A stretch of 64,000 nucleotides of DNA from Puniceicoccaceae bacterium 5H. GTDB lineage: Bacteria; Verrucomicrobiota; Verrucomicrobiia; Opitutales; Oceanipulchritudinaceae. Below the pieces are notes generated by a model. That model was not told where the DNA came from. It made no database searches and was given only the letters and a program-made list of their open reading frames with translations. Positions 7,393 to 17,187 of this stretch are shown one piece after another (the stretch's first letter is position 1; every line of letters begins with the position of its first letter). Both the position numbers and the translations under genes were made by a program. The stretch covers positions 1 to 64,000 of the forward strand of contig WOUP01000002.1 of the NCBI GenBank assembly GCA_009772895.1, read 5' to 3'.

Positions 7393-8559
7393 ATGCCGTT
7401 GTCCTATCAATTCTCCTCCGAGTCTGTGGGTGAAGGTCACCCGGATAAGGTTGCTGACTACATTTCTGACAGCATCCTCGACGCCTGCTTGCAGCAGGAT
7501 CCGAACAGCCGTGTGGCGTGCGAGACGCTCGTGAAGAGCAACATCGTGTGCCTGGCTGGTGAGATCACCACCAACTCGAAGTTTGATTACAACGAGGTTG
7601 TTCGCGAAGCGATTCGCGACATCGGTTACATCAACGACGACGATGTCTTCCACGCCGACGATGTCTTCATCAATAATTACCTGACCAAGCAGTCCGCCGA
7701 CATCTCTCAAGGTGTCGATGCCAAGGGCGCCGAAGGTAAAGAGACGGAAGAACAAGGCGCTGGTGACCAAGGTATCATGTTCGGTTTCGCGACCAATGAG
7801 ACCGAAGAACTGATGCCGGCCCCGATCATGTTTGCCCACCGCATCCTGCGTAAGCTCGCCGAGCTGCGCAAGGGCAAGGCGGTCGATTGGCTCCGCCCCG
7901 ACGTGAAGAGCCAGGTGGCGATGCACTACGAGGGCTCGCAAGCGATCCGCATCGACAACGTGGTCGTCTCCACGCAGCACGCCGACGGGATCTCCCACGA
8001 CGAGATCAAGGATTTCATCGTGGAGAACGTGATCCGCAAGGTCCTACCCGAGAACCTCATTACCGACAAGACCCAGTACCTGATCAACCCGACCGGCAAG
8101 TTCGTGATCGGCGGGCCTCAGGGCGATGCCGGCCTCACGGGCCGCAAGATCATCGTCGACACCTATGGTGGTGTGGGCCGTCACGGTGGTGGCGCCTTCT
8201 CCGGCAAGGATGCGACGAAGGTCGACCGTTCCGCGGCCTACATGTGCCGCTGGGTGGCCAAGAACATCGTGGCTGCCGGTCTCGCCGACCGCTGCGAGCT
8301 CCAGGTCGCCTACGCCATCGGTTACCCGCGCCCGACCTCCATCCACGTCGATACCTTCGGTACCGGCAAGGTGGAAGCCGAAGCCATCATCCGCGCGGTC
8401 AACGAAGTGTTCTCCTTCAAGCCGGCCGACATCATGACCCAGCTGAACCTGCGCGAAGCTACCTTCCGCAAGTCCACGCACTACGGTCACTTCGGCAAGT
8501 CCGAGCTCTCCTGGGAAGATACCAGCAAGGCCGACGAGCTGAAGAAGGCGATCAAGTAA
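7393..8559 (+). CDS. metK: S-adenosylmethionine synthetase
   Basis: Makes S-adenosylmethionine from methionine and ATP. The protein has about 388 residues, the normal family length. Seen: [11 protein letters not shown] at the N terminus, GDQGIMFG in the middle, and the Gly-rich [13 protein letters not shown] and [12 protein letters not shown] motifs that form the active site. ATG 7393 gives the canonical spacing before SES. An in-frame ATG at 7378 would add five residues and cannot be excluded. A strong terminator separates it from ahcY, the next methyl-cycle gene. I looked for a SAM riboswitch upstream and saw no recognisable one. Confidence 0.97.
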   Translation: MPLSYQFSSESVGEGHPDKVADYISDSILDACLQQDPNSRVACETLVKSNIVCLAGEITTNSKFDYNEVVREAIRDIGYINDDDVFHADDVFINNYLTKQSADISQGVDAKGAEGKETEEQGAGDQGIMFGFATNETEELMPAPIMFAHRILRKLAELRKGKAVDWLRPDVKSQVAMHYEGSQAIRIDNVVVSTQHADGISHDEIKDFIVENVIRKVLPENLITDKTQYLINPTGKFVIGGPQGDAGLTGRKIIVDTYGGVGRHGGGAFSGKDATKVDRSAAYMCRWVAKNIVAAGLADRCELQVAYAIGYPRPTSIHVDTFGTGKVEAEAIIRAVNEVFSFKPADIMTQLNLREATFRKSTHYGHFGKSELSWEDTSKADELKKAIK

Positions 8560-8575
8560 CCTTGATTCGAGATTA

Positions 8576-8627
8576 CGGGAGGCATTCGCTGCGCCAGCAT
8601 CGGCGCGCCGGGCCTCCCGCTTTTTTT
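8576..8627 (+). terminator. intrinsic terminator between metK and ahcY
   Basis: CGGGAGGC (8576-8583) pairs with GCCTCCCG (8612-8619), with an inner GCGCC/GGCGC hairpin at 8591-8606, followed by seven Ts. It implies that metK and ahcY are at least partly separate transcripts. Confidence 0.9.
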
Positions 8628-8656
8628 CAATCCATCACCTCATACCTTTCGATATT

Positions 8657-10096
8657 ATGTCTACCGACACTTTGACCAAGGCCGACTATAAAGTCGCCAA
8701 CATTGATCTCGCCGATTTCGGCGCCAAGGAAATGCGCATCGCCGAGCACGAAATGCCCGGCCTGATGGCGACCCGCGAGAAGTACGCCAAGGACAAGCCG
8801 CTCGCCGGCGTCCGCATCATGGGCTCCCTGCACATGACCATCCAGACGGCTGTGCTGATCGAGACCCTGAAGGAACTCGGTGCCGACGTGCGCTGGTGCT
8901 CCTGCAACATTTTCTCCACCCAGGACCACGCCGCCGCTTATGTGGCCAAGCACCTCAACGTGCCGGTCTTTGCCTGGAAGGGCGAGACCCTCGAGGAATA
9001 CTGGTGGTGCACGAACCAGGCGCTGACCTGGCCGGACGGCAAGGGCCCGCAGCTGATCGTCGACGACGGTGGCGACGCGACCCTGCTCATCCATAAGGGC
9101 TACGAGCTCGAAAACGGCTCCGACTGGGTCAAGGGCGAAGCCGAGAGCGAAGAAGAAGCCGTCGTCAAGGGCCTGCTCAAGAAGATCCACGGCGAAGACC
9201 CGATGCATTGGCAGAACGTGGTCAAGGAGTGGAAGGGTGTTTCCGAGGAAACCACCACCGGTGTGCACCGCCTCTACGAGCGCCAGAAGGCCGGCTCCCT
9301 GCTCGTTCCCGCCATCAACGTGAACGACTCCGTCACCAAGTCCAAGTTCGACAATCTCTACGGCTGCCGCGAGTCCCTGCTCGATGGCATCAAGCGCGCC
9401 ACCGACGTGATGATCTCCGGCAAGGTGGCCGTCGTGTGTGGTTATGGCGACGTGGGCAAGGGCTGCGCCCAGGCTCTGCGTGGCGCCGGCGCCCAGGTGG
9501 TCGTGACCGAAATCGACCCGATCTGCGCCCTGCAGGCCGCCATGGAAGGCTTCCGCGTGCTGCCGGTCGAAGATACCCTCGGCTGGGGTAACATCTACGT
9601 TACCACCACCGGTAACAAGGACATCATCACGCTCGACCACATGAAGAAGATGGCCGACCAGGCGATCGTCTGTAACATCGGTCACTTCGACAACGAGATC
9701 CAGGTCGCCCCGATCGACAAGGATCCGTCCGTCAAGCGCGAGACGATCAAGCCGGACGCCGAAGGCGCCGTCGACAAGTACACCTTCGAAGATGGCCACA
9801 GCATCTACATGCTCGCCAAGGGCCGCCTCGTGAACCTCGGTTGCGCGACCGGTCACCCGAGCTTCGTGATGTCCAACAGCTTCACGAACCAGGTCCTCGC
9901 CCAGATCGAACTCTGGAAGAACGTCGAGCAATACACCCCGGGCGTCTACATCCTGCCCAAGCACCTCGACGAAGAAGTGGCCCGCCTGCACCTCGAAAAG
10001 ATCGGGGCCAAGCTGACCAAGCTGCACCAGTACCAGGCCGACTACATCGGCGTGCCGATGGAAGGTCCCTACAAGCCGGACCACTACCGCTACTAG
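8657..10096 (+). CDS. ahcY: adenosylhomocysteinase
   Basis: Hydrolyses S-adenosylhomocysteine to adenosine and homocysteine, closing the activated methyl cycle begun by metK. At 479 residues it is the long form, carrying the roughly 40-residue insert found in many bacterial and plant enzymes (about residues 150-195). Seen: [12 protein letters not shown], the [14 protein letters not shown] substrate region, [13 protein letters not shown] with the NAD-linked lysine, the Rossmann [10 protein letters not shown] near residue 265, [10 protein letters not shown] and the C-terminal HYRY. A terminator follows directly. Placement next to metK is functionally coherent. Confidence 0.97.
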   Translation: MSTDTLTKADYKVANIDLADFGAKEMRIAEHEMPGLMATREKYAKDKPLAGVRIMGSLHMTIQTAVLIETLKELGADVRWCSCNIFSTQDHAAAYVAKHLNVPVFAWKGETLEEYWWCTNQALTWPDGKGPQLIVDDGGDATLLIHKGYELENGSDWVKGEAESEEEAVVKGLLKKIHGEDPMHWQNVVKEWKGVSEETTTGVHRLYERQKAGSLLVPAINVNDSVTKSKFDNLYGCRESLLDGIKRATDVMISGKVAVVCGYGDVGKGCAQALRGAGAQVVVTEIDPICALQAAMEGFRVLPVEDTLGWGNIYVTTTGNKDIITLDHMKKMADQAIVCNIGHFDNEIQVAPIDKDPSVKRETIKPDAEGAVDKYTFEDGHSIYMLAKGRLVNLGCATGHPSFVMSNSFTNQVLAQIELWKNVEQYTPGVYILPKHLDEEVARLHLEKIGAKLTKLHQYQADYIGVPMEGPYKPDHYRY

Positions 10097-10125
10097 GCAG
10101 CGCTTCACCCAGTGATTTGCTTTTC

Positions 10126-10155
10126 AGCCCGACCGGTTACGGTCGGGCTTTTTTT
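10126..10155 (+). terminator. intrinsic terminator of ahcY
   Basis: AGCCCGACCG (10126-10135) pairs perfectly with CGGTCGGGCT (10140-10149) around a GTTA loop, followed by a T run. Confidence 0.95.
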
Positions 10156-10262
10156 GTGACATCGCGGCAAAAATTCTAATGACTTCCGGGAAGGGAACTC
10201 AGTGCAATGGGAACCGAAAGAGGGTAGAGTAGCCTTATAGCGTTTCCCATCCCTGCTTAACC

Positions 10263-10451
10263 ATGAATCCCGATTGTCCACTGGCTCCCGAGTCGGCTGA
10301 CGCCTGTTGGCGACAGCGTCTCGAGCGATCACGCGTCGAGCACCAGCGATTGTCTCATCTGGTGCGTGCGCGGGTAAAGACATCGACCCGCCCCGGCGGT
10401 TTGGGGCTCACGCGTCCGCGTCCGAGCCACAACCGCCTGTATGTGATTTAG
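10263..10451 (+). CDS. small hypothetical protein, first of a paralogous pair
   Basis: A 62-residue Arg-rich ORF starting at ATG 10263. Its central segment CWRQRLERSRVEHQRLSHLV (about residues 15-34) aligns with the same region of the small ORF at 10656. The shared pattern is W-R-x-R-(L/V)-E-R-(S/T)-x-x-E-x-x-R-L-x-x-L-V-(R/K)-A-R. That similarity, in two neighbouring ORFs in the same orientation, is the main reason to believe either is a gene. It would be mostly helical and basic. No family is recognised. An 11-base direct repeat (AGTGCAATGGG) starts at 10201 and again at 10450, just before each ORF's leader. Confidence 0.5.
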   Translation: MNPDCPLAPESADACWRQRLERSRVEHQRLSHLVRARVKTSTRPGGLGLTRPRPSHNRLYVI

Positions 10452-10655
10452 TGCAATGGGCCTTGCGCCCGCCCCTTTGCCGGATGCAGGCTTGCGTCCG
10501 TTGGGTTGCCGTTCGGTAGACAAATTGGTAAATCGCGCGTTAACAGGCTGTTAATTTGCCGTCAATCGGTGGAATCGCTTGAGCAATCGCCAGGAACCCC
10601 TCATGCTGACGGGAATACCCTTTTCCATCTCGCCGTCTAACCAACCGAGAATCTG

Positions 10656-10829
10656 ATGATGAAGAGCGCGAAAGAACAAGCCAGAGACGCCTGGGAGGCG
10701 GCTTGGCGGATGCGCGTCGAGCGTACGGCGGGCGAAAATGAACGGCTGCGACGTCTCGTAAAAGCCCGCATGGGTGGCAGCGTCAAGGCCAGCTCGCCCA
10801 ACTTCCGCCGCAGTTCCCCGCTGTCCTGA
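10656..10829 (+). CDS. small hypothetical protein, second of a paralogous pair
   Basis: A 57-residue basic ORF (ATG 10656; a second ATG follows directly). Its core WRMRVERTAGENERLRRLVK (about residues 17-36) matches the core of the ORF at 10263 at roughly half of positions, while the ends differ. The core is probably an amphipathic helix. No transmembrane segment or known motif is visible. The two ORFs are 204 bases apart on the same strand. They are either a small-protein family or a small tandem duplication. Function unknown. Confidence 0.5.
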   Translation: MMKSAKEQARDAWEAAWRMRVERTAGENERLRRLVKARMGGSVKASSPNFRRSSPLS

Positions 10830-10875
10830 TCCGGGCTATTAGGCGCCCACGCCACGTTCGGGCTATCGAACGGGC

Positions 10876-12006
10876 TCAGTCTTTGCGCCGCTGCTGCTCT
10901 TGCAATACCCGGGCCGTTTCCTGATACGCCCAGTAGTAGTTCTGGTAGAGCGCGTAATATTTTTCGTATTCGGCCACGTAACGTTGGTAGTCCTTCACCA
11001 CGGTGGCATGTTGCTCCAGCTCCTCGCGTCGGCTCACTGCCTGCGCGTGCAAGATCCGCTGCCGCGCCGCCGATACCTCATGTGAGGGCACGTTGAGGCA
11101 AAAGCGCTCGATCAGGGGCACGTAGGCTTCCCGCGCGATCAGGCTGTCGCAGACGAGGATGTTGCCCAGTTCCCGGAAGATCTTGTCCGCCTGCGCCTCT
11201 TTCTCCGCATCGCCCGGTGCCTCTGCGTGATGGGGGGCGGGAAAGCGGGAAAGGTGTTGCAGCTGCGCGTAAGCACCATGGGCGTGGCTCATGGTGTAGG
11301 AAAACACGGCATTTTGACGCGGTCCCGTGCGGTTATTGAAAAATTCGCGTGCGAAGAACGACCAGTCTTCCTCGTCTGCCCCCCGGGGTAGGTCCAGAAA
11401 CTGGCGCAGTTCACCCACCAGCTCGGGCAGCGCATTAAAGCCGGCTTGCGCTTCCAGCACCATAAAGCGCTCGGGCTCCTGTTCCATGCGCTTGATCGCG
11501 GGCGCATAGTAAGTGTGGTAGCTGTGGAAGACGGCGGCGGGGCGTTGCAGCAGGTCGAAGTCTCCGCGCTTGAGGAACGACCAGTAGACCTCCAGCGGGT
11601 GGCGGTAGACCAGCACACACTTGGCGTCGGGCAGGCGATCGAGCCAGAAGTCGAGCAACAGGCAGGTGCGCGGATCCTTCCAGCCCCAGGCGCCCGGTCG
11701 GCTCTGGCGGGCGACGAGGGCCTCGGCTTCCGCCTTTTCCTCGTCCGTCGGCTCAAACTTCAATTCGGTATCGCAAAAGATGTCCTCGTCGTAGAGGTAG
11801 GGACCGCCGACGCGGTGTTTGCGCACCAGTTGACGCTGAAACTCGAGAAAGGCCACATCCTCGAAGTGGCCGTGCGGGTTGCCTTCGTTGCCTGCCAGCA
11901 GCACCTCCCCGACGCTGACGCCGAGCTTTTGCAGCAGGCTCGTCAGAAACGAGGTGCCGCTGCGGTGCATGCCAAGGATGAGGACGGGCTGCGACTTTGC
12001 CGACAT
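10876..12006 (-). CDS. sulfotransferase-like protein with Tyr-rich C-terminal tail
   Basis: A 376-residue protein of the sulfotransferase superfamily. Seen: LILGMHRSGTSFL at residues 9-21, the 5'-phosphosulfate-binding loop, and LVYRHPLEVYWSFLKR near residue 135, matching the 3'-phosphate-binding region with its Arg and Ser. GWKDPRTCLLL precedes it. It would transfer sulfate from PAPS to an unknown acceptor, often a glycan. The last 50 residues form a predicted coiled coil with about ten tyrosines in 28 positions (Y-Q-R-Y, Y-E-K-Y-Y, Y-Q-N-Y-Y). No PAPS synthesis gene is in the window. It is a single gene, facing its small-ORF neighbours. Confidence 0.8.
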   Translation of the reverse strand: MSAKSQPVLILGMHRSGTSFLTSLLQKLGVSVGEVLLAGNEGNPHGHFEDVAFLEFQRQLVRKHRVGGPYLYDEDIFCDTELKFEPTDEEKAEAEALVARQSRPGAWGWKDPRTCLLLDFWLDRLPDAKCVLVYRHPLEVYWSFLKRGDFDLLQRPAAVFHSYHTYYAPAIKRMEQEPERFMVLEAQAGFNALPELVGELRQFLDLPRGADEEDWSFFAREFFNNRTGPRQNAVFSYTMSHAHGAYAQLQHLSRFPAPHHAEAPGDAEKEAQADKIFRELGNILVCDSLIAREAYVPLIERFCLNVPSHEVSAARQRILHAQAVSRREELEQHATVVKDYQRYVAEYEKYYALYQNYYWAYQETARVLQEQQRRKD

Positions 12007-12052
12007 GCCCTCCGACCATGCGCCTTAAACGCCTGATGGCAAGCGGACTCGG

Positions 12053-13690
12053 CTAGGGCTGGCTGGTCGAGAGGCCGTCGTCGAGGGCCGGGGCGTCCGG
12101 CTCGCGACGCAGTACGGTGCGGGCGGCCATCGCGACCACCACCAGCCCCAGTGCGATCATGCCGAGCGCGATGGCGCCGAGCAGGCTGAAGGTGCCTTGC
12201 TCCTGCCAGATGAGGAAAAGCGCGGCCAGCGGCATCACGATCATGATGAGCGCGGGCACTACGATGAAGCCGTAGCGGATGCGGTTGCGCTTGAGGTAGA
12301 CGAGCACCGTGACGAGCGCGAGGGCGGCCATCAGCTGATTGGTGGCGCCGAAGAGCGGCCACACGGCCTTCCACACGGGCTGACCGTCGATGGTGGTAAA
12401 GGCGAGCGCACCGGGGGCGATCAGGACCGTTACCGTGCCCAGCCACCGCGTCATCTGGTTGCGCTGGCCCACCAGTTCTTCGACCAGAAAGCGGCTCAGG
12501 CGCGTGCAGGTATCCAGGGTGGTGAGCAGAAAGGTGGTCACGGCCAGGCTGGCAAACGTCGCACCCCAGGAGGGCGGCACACCGATTTGCGCCATAAACT
12601 TGGCCGCGCCCGTCGCGAAGATCTTCACCGCGTTGTTGCCGGTGCCCGCCAGTTCGTCCGGGCCGAGGATCGCCAGCGTCGCCAGGGCAAAGACCGCCAG
12701 CAGGCCCTCGACCAGCATGGCGCCGTAGTTGACCTTGCGCACGTCGCCTTCGGACTCGATTTGCCGGGCGGTAGTGCCGCTGGCCACAATGCTGTGAAAG
12801 CCGCTGCACGCCCCGCAGGCCACGGTGATGAACAGCACCGGCATCAGCATGCCCGCCTGCTCGCTTTTCCAACCGGTAAACACGTCGAGGTGGATCGGTT
12901 GCCCGAAGCTCAGCAAGGTGCCGCCGAGACCGAGCACGACCAGCCCATAGAGAAACGTCGCGCTGAGGAAGTCGCGCGGCTGTAGCAGCACGCTCACGGG
13001 CAGCGTGGCGGCGATCAGACAGTAGCCGAGTAACAGCAGCACCCAGGTTTCGCGCTGGTTGATCAGGTCGGCCGGGAAAAATTGACCGACCGCGAGCCCG
13101 GCCCACGTCAGGGGCACGAAGATCAGCAGCTGAGCCCAGAACGGCAGTTTGCTCTGACGCAGCACCCAGCCGAAGAGCAGGGCCACGGCCACGAACCAAC
13201 CCGAAGCGGTCGCGACGGCCGGGGTGGCCTGGAACGTGGCCGCGGTCAGGTCCAGAAAGACGATGATGACGTAGATCAGCGCCAGCAGCACGAAGACCAG
13301 AAACAGTCGCCCCGTCTGTGGGCCGATCAGCGTTTTGGCCGACTCGGCGATCGTCTTGCCGCGGTTGCGCACGCTGATGAACGCGGCCCCAAAGTCATGC
13401 ACGCCGCCGACGAAGATCGAGCCGAGCACGATCCACAGCCAGGTGGGCCCCCAGCCGAAATACATGCCGGCCAGAATGGGCCCAACGATCGGGCCGGCGC
13501 CAGCGATAGAGGAAAAGTGATGCCCGAACACGACGCTGGCGCGGGTGGGCACGAAGTCGACCCCGTCTTGTTGGTCGAACGCCGGGGTGAGGCGGTCGCG
13601 GTCGAGGCGAAAGCGGCGGTTGAGGAAGTTGCCGTACCAGCGATAGGCGAGCGCAAACAGCACGGCGCTGATCAGGAGCAGCCAGGTCAT
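12053..13690 (-). CDS. cstA: carbon starvation protein CstA (peptide/pyruvate transporter)
   Basis: A 545-residue inner-membrane protein with about 15 hydrophobic helices, of the CstA family implicated in peptide or pyruvate uptake. Seen: GVDFVPT near residue 49, HHFSSIAGAGPIVGPILA just after it, GWGPTWLWI, VHDFGAAFISVRNRG and a CGACSGFHSIVASGTTARQI segment in the middle, all typical of the family. It is shorter than E. coli CstA (about 700 residues) and matches the shorter class. ATG 13690 gives the canonical hydrophobic N terminus; 20 upstream in-frame residues are rejected. No two-component partner (BtsSR-like) is adjacent. Confidence 0.93.
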   Translation of the reverse strand: MTWLLLISAVLFALAYRWYGNFLNRRFRLDRDRLTPAFDQQDGVDFVPTRASVVFGHHFSSIAGAGPIVGPILAGMYFGWGPTWLWIVLGSIFVGGVHDFGAAFISVRNRGKTIAESAKTLIGPQTGRLFLVFVLLALIYVIIVFLDLTAATFQATPAVATASGWFVAVALLFGWVLRQSKLPFWAQLLIFVPLTWAGLAVGQFFPADLINQRETWVLLLLGYCLIAATLPVSVLLQPRDFLSATFLYGLVVLGLGGTLLSFGQPIHLDVFTGWKSEQAGMLMPVLFITVACGACSGFHSIVASGTTARQIESEGDVRKVNYGAMLVEGLLAVFALATLAILGPDELAGTGNNAVKIFATGAAKFMAQIGVPPSWGATFASLAVTTFLLTTLDTCTRLSRFLVEELVGQRNQMTRWLGTVTVLIAPGALAFTTIDGQPVWKAVWPLFGATNQLMAALALVTVLVYLKRNRIRYGFIVVPALIMIVMPLAALFLIWQEQGTFSLLGAIALGMIALGLVVVAMAARTVLRREPDAPALDDGLSTSQP

Positions 13691-13767
13691 AGTGGGGTAA
13701 TAAAGGGGTGGGGTAGCCGGTATTAGAAAATCCGATGGCTCGCCCGTCAACCATCCCGTGTGGACAC

Positions 13768-13806
13768 AAAAAAGCGGACGGCCCGGTTAAGGGCACGCCC
13801 GCCTGT
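13768..13806 (-). terminator. intrinsic terminator of the DUF3016-like gene
   Basis: On the minus strand a GC-rich stem of about 12 pairs with small bulges (13774-13806) runs into six Ts (13768-13773). It separates the DUF3016-like gene from cstA, which lies downstream on the same strand. Confidence 0.7.
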
Positions 13807-13828
13807 TAAAGATGTGTGGTTGACCCGA

Positions 13829-14353
13829 CTAGTTCTGGGCGACGGATTTATTCTTTACCGCGTCGCGCAGTTCGTAGTTGAAGAAGTCTTCCAGCAGCTC
13901 CTTTTCGTAATACAGGTTTTCCCAGTTGGAGCGGGGGCCGGCCGTCATCTGGAAGCCGAGGTCGGTCAGGTTCTTGGTCCCTTCGGAGACCACGTTGCCC
14001 TGGTCGTCCTTCAGCTTGTAGCTGATGACCATGCGGGGCGGGTAGATGTCCTTGATGATACGGGTATCATCGAGGTCCACACGCCACCATTCATACTCAC
14101 CGGCCAGGTCGATTTCTTCAAACGTGAGCTCGAGCGGCTGCGGGTTTTCCTTGCCAAAGTTCTTTTCGTAGAGCTTGGCGAGTTTTTCGTTCAGCTCTTT
14201 GGAAACCGCATTCAGTGCCTTCTGGTCGTCGCGGTTCGTCGGGTAGGCGATGTCCTTGTATTCGTCCGGTTCCAGGTAATTAACGGTCAGTTGTGCCTGG
14301 GCAAAGGGGGCGAATGCAAGCAGACTTAAGAAGTAGGTGATGGCTTGTTTCAT
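13829..14353 (-). CDS. secreted DUF3016-like protein
   Basis: A 174-residue protein with a signal peptide (MKQAITYFLSLLAFAPFAQA, cleavage after AQA), so periplasmic or secreted. The mature part begins with LTVNYLEPDEYKDIAYPT, matching the start of the DUF3016 family, and includes EYEWWRVDLDDTRIIKDIYPPRM in mid-sequence. No catalytic motif is evident. It is mainly acidic and mixed alpha/beta. Function unknown. It lies between the TlpA-like gene and cstA on the same strand, with its own terminator. Confidence 0.65.
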   Translation of the reverse strand: MKQAITYFLSLLAFAPFAQAQLTVNYLEPDEYKDIAYPTNRDDQKALNAVSKELNEKLAKLYEKNFGKENPQPLELTFEEIDLAGEYEWWRVDLDDTRIIKDIYPPRMVISYKLKDDQGNVVSEGTKNLTDLGFQMTAGPRSNWENLYYEKELLEDFFNYELRDAVKNKSVAQN

Positions 14354-14426
14354 AGCTTTTTACGGTTGTATTCTAACACTCGTTTAAACGCTTTTGCCAG
14401 CGAATTGTTGCGATTTATGCCCAATA

Positions 14427-14993
14427 TTAAAGCGATGTGCGTGCCGATTCGATCGAGCGCTTGAGTTCACCGGGCCTAACGCGTCCCTCAAAGCGCTTGA
14501 TAATGCGGCCGTCCGGGCTGATGACCAGGGTGGTCGGAAGCAGTCTTACGCCTCCAAACTGCTGCATGGTGGAGGCATCGGCAAAGGTGACGGGGAAGTT
14601 CAGGCCGTATTGCCGGGCCATCTGTTGCACGGCGGGAGATTTCTCGGGCCCCTCGATGTTGGCCCCTACGAATTGCACGCCCTCCCCGGTGTATTCACGT
14701 TGCATTTCGACAAAGTCGGGCAACTCCGCCCGACAGGGGCCGCACCACGTCGCCCAGAAGTTCAGGACCACCACCTGATCGGACAGGCCTTCGCTGGAAA
14801 GCGTCTGCTCGTCGAGCGTCGGCATCTGCCAGGCCGGGGCCATTTCCGGGGTGTCGTTGCCGCCGGTCAGCCAGTTGCCAACCAGGGTAGCGGGGCAGCT
14901 CTGGGAGCTTTGGGCTGCAATGACGTAGCCGCCGAAGGCGACCACCAGGAGGGCTTCAAACCAGTGTTTCTTCAGTTTCTGCAGCAGGGCCAT
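14427..14993 (-). CDS. TlpA-like membrane-anchored thioredoxin
   Basis: A 189-residue thiol-disulfide oxidoreductase. The N terminus has a single membrane helix (about residues 11-27) and the rest is a periplasmic thioredoxin fold. Seen: VVLNFWATWCGPCRAELPDF with the CGPC active site near residue 93, and LPTTLVISPDGRI with the cis-proline. Such proteins reduce periplasmic disulfides for cytochrome maturation or oxidase assembly. An in-frame start at 15035 adds 14 residues, but ATG 14993 fits the anchor better. No cytochrome-maturation genes are adjacent, so the client is unknown. Confidence 0.88.
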   Translation of the reverse strand: MALLQKLKKHWFEALLVVAFGGYVIAAQSSQSCPATLVGNWLTGGNDTPEMAPAWQMPTLDEQTLSSEGLSDQVVVLNFWATWCGPCRAELPDFVEMQREYTGEGVQFVGANIEGPEKSPAVQQMARQYGLNFPVTFADASTMQQFGGVRLLPTTLVISPDGRIIKRFEGRVRPGELKRSIESARTSL

Positions 14994-15122
14994 AAACTTC
15001 AAAATAGTAGGGTTATGGATGGGAGCCAGAAGCATCTTGATTATTCCCGGGCGGTCTGGCCTTGCAGGCTCAACGGGTCGGGCATAGGCTGACGTAGCTT
15101 CACCTCCTACGTCTTACCCTAT

Positions 15123-17084
15123 ATGAGTGTCGAAAATATTGAATCCGTGATGCAGGAAACGCGCAAGTTCGCCCCCTCGAGCGAATTTGCCTCCAAGGCC
15201 CGAATCGGCCGCTGGGAGGATTACGAGACCATGTATCGGCGCAGCATCGACGACCCCGGCGCCTTCTGGGGCGAGATCGCGCAAGAGCTGCACTGGTTTC
15301 AGCCCTGGAAACAGGTCCTCGACGAAAGCGAAAAGCCCTTTTTCAAATGGTTCACCGGTGGCAAGATCAACGCGTGCTACAACTGCGTCGACCGTCATGT
15401 GGCCAACGGCAAGGCCGATCAGGAAGCCATCATCTGGGAAGGTGAACCGGGCGATACCCGCACCCTGACCTACGCCCAACTGCTCGACGAGGTCCAGCGC
15501 TTTGCCAACGTGCTGAAGCAGCTCGGCATCGGCAAGGGCGATACGGTGGCCATCTACCTGCCGATGATTCCCGAACTGGCCATCGCCGTGCTGGCCTGCG
15601 CCCGCATCGGCGCCGTGCACAGCGTGATTTTTGCCGGCTTCAGCGCCGAATCCATCAAGGACCGCGTGCAGGACGGCCAGAGTAAGCTGGTCATCACCGG
15701 GGACGGTGCCTGGCGCCGCGGCAATGTGTTGAAGCTGAAGGATGTGGTCGACCAGGGCATCAAGGACTGCGCCAGCGTGGAAAACGTGCTCAACGTCGCC
15801 CGCAATCCCGATGGCGAACGCTTTGAATGCGCCATGCAGGACGGCCGCGACCACTGGTATCATGAGCTCGCGTCCCAGGTGTCCGCCGAGTGTCCCTGTG
15901 AAGAGCTCGACAGCGAAGACCTGCTCTTCCTGCTCTATACCAGCGGCTCGACCGGCAAGCCCAAGGGCATCATGCACACGGTCGGCGGCTACAGCGTTTA
16001 CACCTACCTCACCACGCGCTACGTCTTCGACCTGCAGGAAGACGACGTCTACTGGTGCACGGCGGATGTGGGCTGGATCACTGGTCACAGCTACCTCGTG
16101 TATGGCCCGCTGCAAAACGGCACCCGCGTCGTGATGTACGAGGGCGCGCCCAACCACCCGCAGCCCGACCGCTTTTGGGAGATCGTGGAAAAGCACAAGG
16201 TCAGCGTCTTTTACACTGCTCCCACGGCCATCCGCGCCTTCATGAAGTGGGGCGACGAGTGGGTGGAAAAGCACGACCTCTCCAGCCTGCGCCTGCTGGG
16301 CACCGTCGGCGAGCCGATCAACCCGGAGGCCTGGATGTGGTACCACGAGAAGGTCGGCGGCGGCCGCTGCCCGATCGTCGATACGTGGTGGCAGACGGAG
16401 ACCGGCGGCATTCTGCTGTCACCCCTGCCGGGGGTGACGCCCACCAAGCCGGGCAGCGCTACGCGTCCCTTCTTTGGGGTGGACGCGGCCATCCTCGATG
16501 CCGAGGGCAATGAACAGAAAGCAGGCCTGCTCGCAATCCGTAAGCCGTGGCCCAGCATCCTGCGCGGCATCTGGGGCGATCCCGAGCGCTTCAAGAACAC
16601 CTACTGGAACCACTGGAACGGCCAGTATTACTTCCCCGGCGATGGCGCGCGGGTGGACGACGATGGCTATTTCTGGATCGTCGGGCGCGTGGACGACGTC
16701 GTGAATGTCTCCGGCCACCGTATCGGCACGGCGGAGCTGGAAAGTGTCTTTGTCGAACACCCCAACGTGGCCGAAAGCGCGGTCATCGGGGTGCCGCACG
16801 ACATCAAGGGGCAGGGCCTCGTCGCCTTTGTGCTCTTGCGCGGCACCGATGCCGAGGGCAGCGACGCGCTGCGCCAGGAGCTGAACAAGATGGTGGAGGA
16901 AAAGATCGGCAAGTTTGCCCGTCCGGAGAAGATCATCTTCAGCGCCGACCTGCCCAAGACCCGCAGCGGAAAGATCATGCGCCGTCTGCTGCGCGATATT
17001 GCCACCGGCCAGGCCCTCGGCAACGTCACCACGCTCGCCGATCCCAGCGTCGTCGACAAGCTGAAGGCGCAGTACAGCAGCTGA
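15123..17084 (+). CDS. acs: acetyl-CoA synthetase (AMP-forming)
   Basis: Activates acetate to acetyl-CoA through acetyl-AMP. At 653 residues it has the classic length. Seen: [11 protein letters not shown] (ATP-binding loop, near residue 278), the WWQTETGG adenylate motif near residue 423, [23 protein letters not shown], and the C-terminal [12 protein letters not shown] with the lysine that is acetylated in regulated family members. It starts at ATG 15123 and ends at a strong stem-loop at 17119. It is divergent from the TlpA-like gene. With CstA nearby it may belong to low-nutrient carbon scavenging, which is only an inference from position. Confidence 0.96.
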   Translation: MSVENIESVMQETRKFAPSSEFASKARIGRWEDYETMYRRSIDDPGAFWGEIAQELHWFQPWKQVLDESEKPFFKWFTGGKINACYNCVDRHVANGKADQEAIIWEGEPGDTRTLTYAQLLDEVQRFANVLKQLGIGKGDTVAIYLPMIPELAIAVLACARIGAVHSVIFAGFSAESIKDRVQDGQSKLVITGDGAWRRGNVLKLKDVVDQGIKDCASVENVLNVARNPDGERFECAMQDGRDHWYHELASQVSAECPCEELDSEDLLFLLYTSGSTGKPKGIMHTVGGYSVYTYLTTRYVFDLQEDDVYWCTADVGWITGHSYLVYGPLQNGTRVVMYEGAPNHPQPDRFWEIVEKHKVSVFYTAPTAIRAFMKWGDEWVEKHDLSSLRLLGTVGEPINPEAWMWYHEKVGGGRCPIVDTWWQTETGGILLSPLPGVTPTKPGSATRPFFGVDAAILDAEGNEQKAGLLAIRKPWPSILRGIWGDPERFKNTYWNHWNGQYYFPGDGARVDDDGYFWIVGRVDDVVNVSGHRIGTAELESVFVEHPNVAESAVIGVPHDIKGQGLVAFVLLRGTDAEGSDALRQELNKMVEEKIGKFARPEKIIFSADLPKTRSGKIMRRLLRDIATGQALGNVTTLADPSVVDKLKAQYSS

Positions 17085-17118
17085 GGCCTGTCGAGTTTCC
17101 CGATTTTGTGTGAATAGA

Positions 17119-17147
17119 AAACGCCGGAGCAAGGGCTCCGGCGTTTC
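17119..17147. terminator. bidirectional stem-loop between convergent acs and glycosidase genes
   Basis: AAACGCCGGAGC (17119-17130) pairs perfectly with GCTCCGGCGTTT (17135-17146) around AAGG. A/T ends on both sides allow it to act in both directions. It lies between two convergent genes. Confidence 0.85.
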
Positions 17148-17187
17148 AGTGCATAAAGGGCAACTGCAGCTTGAATAGCCGTCGTTG

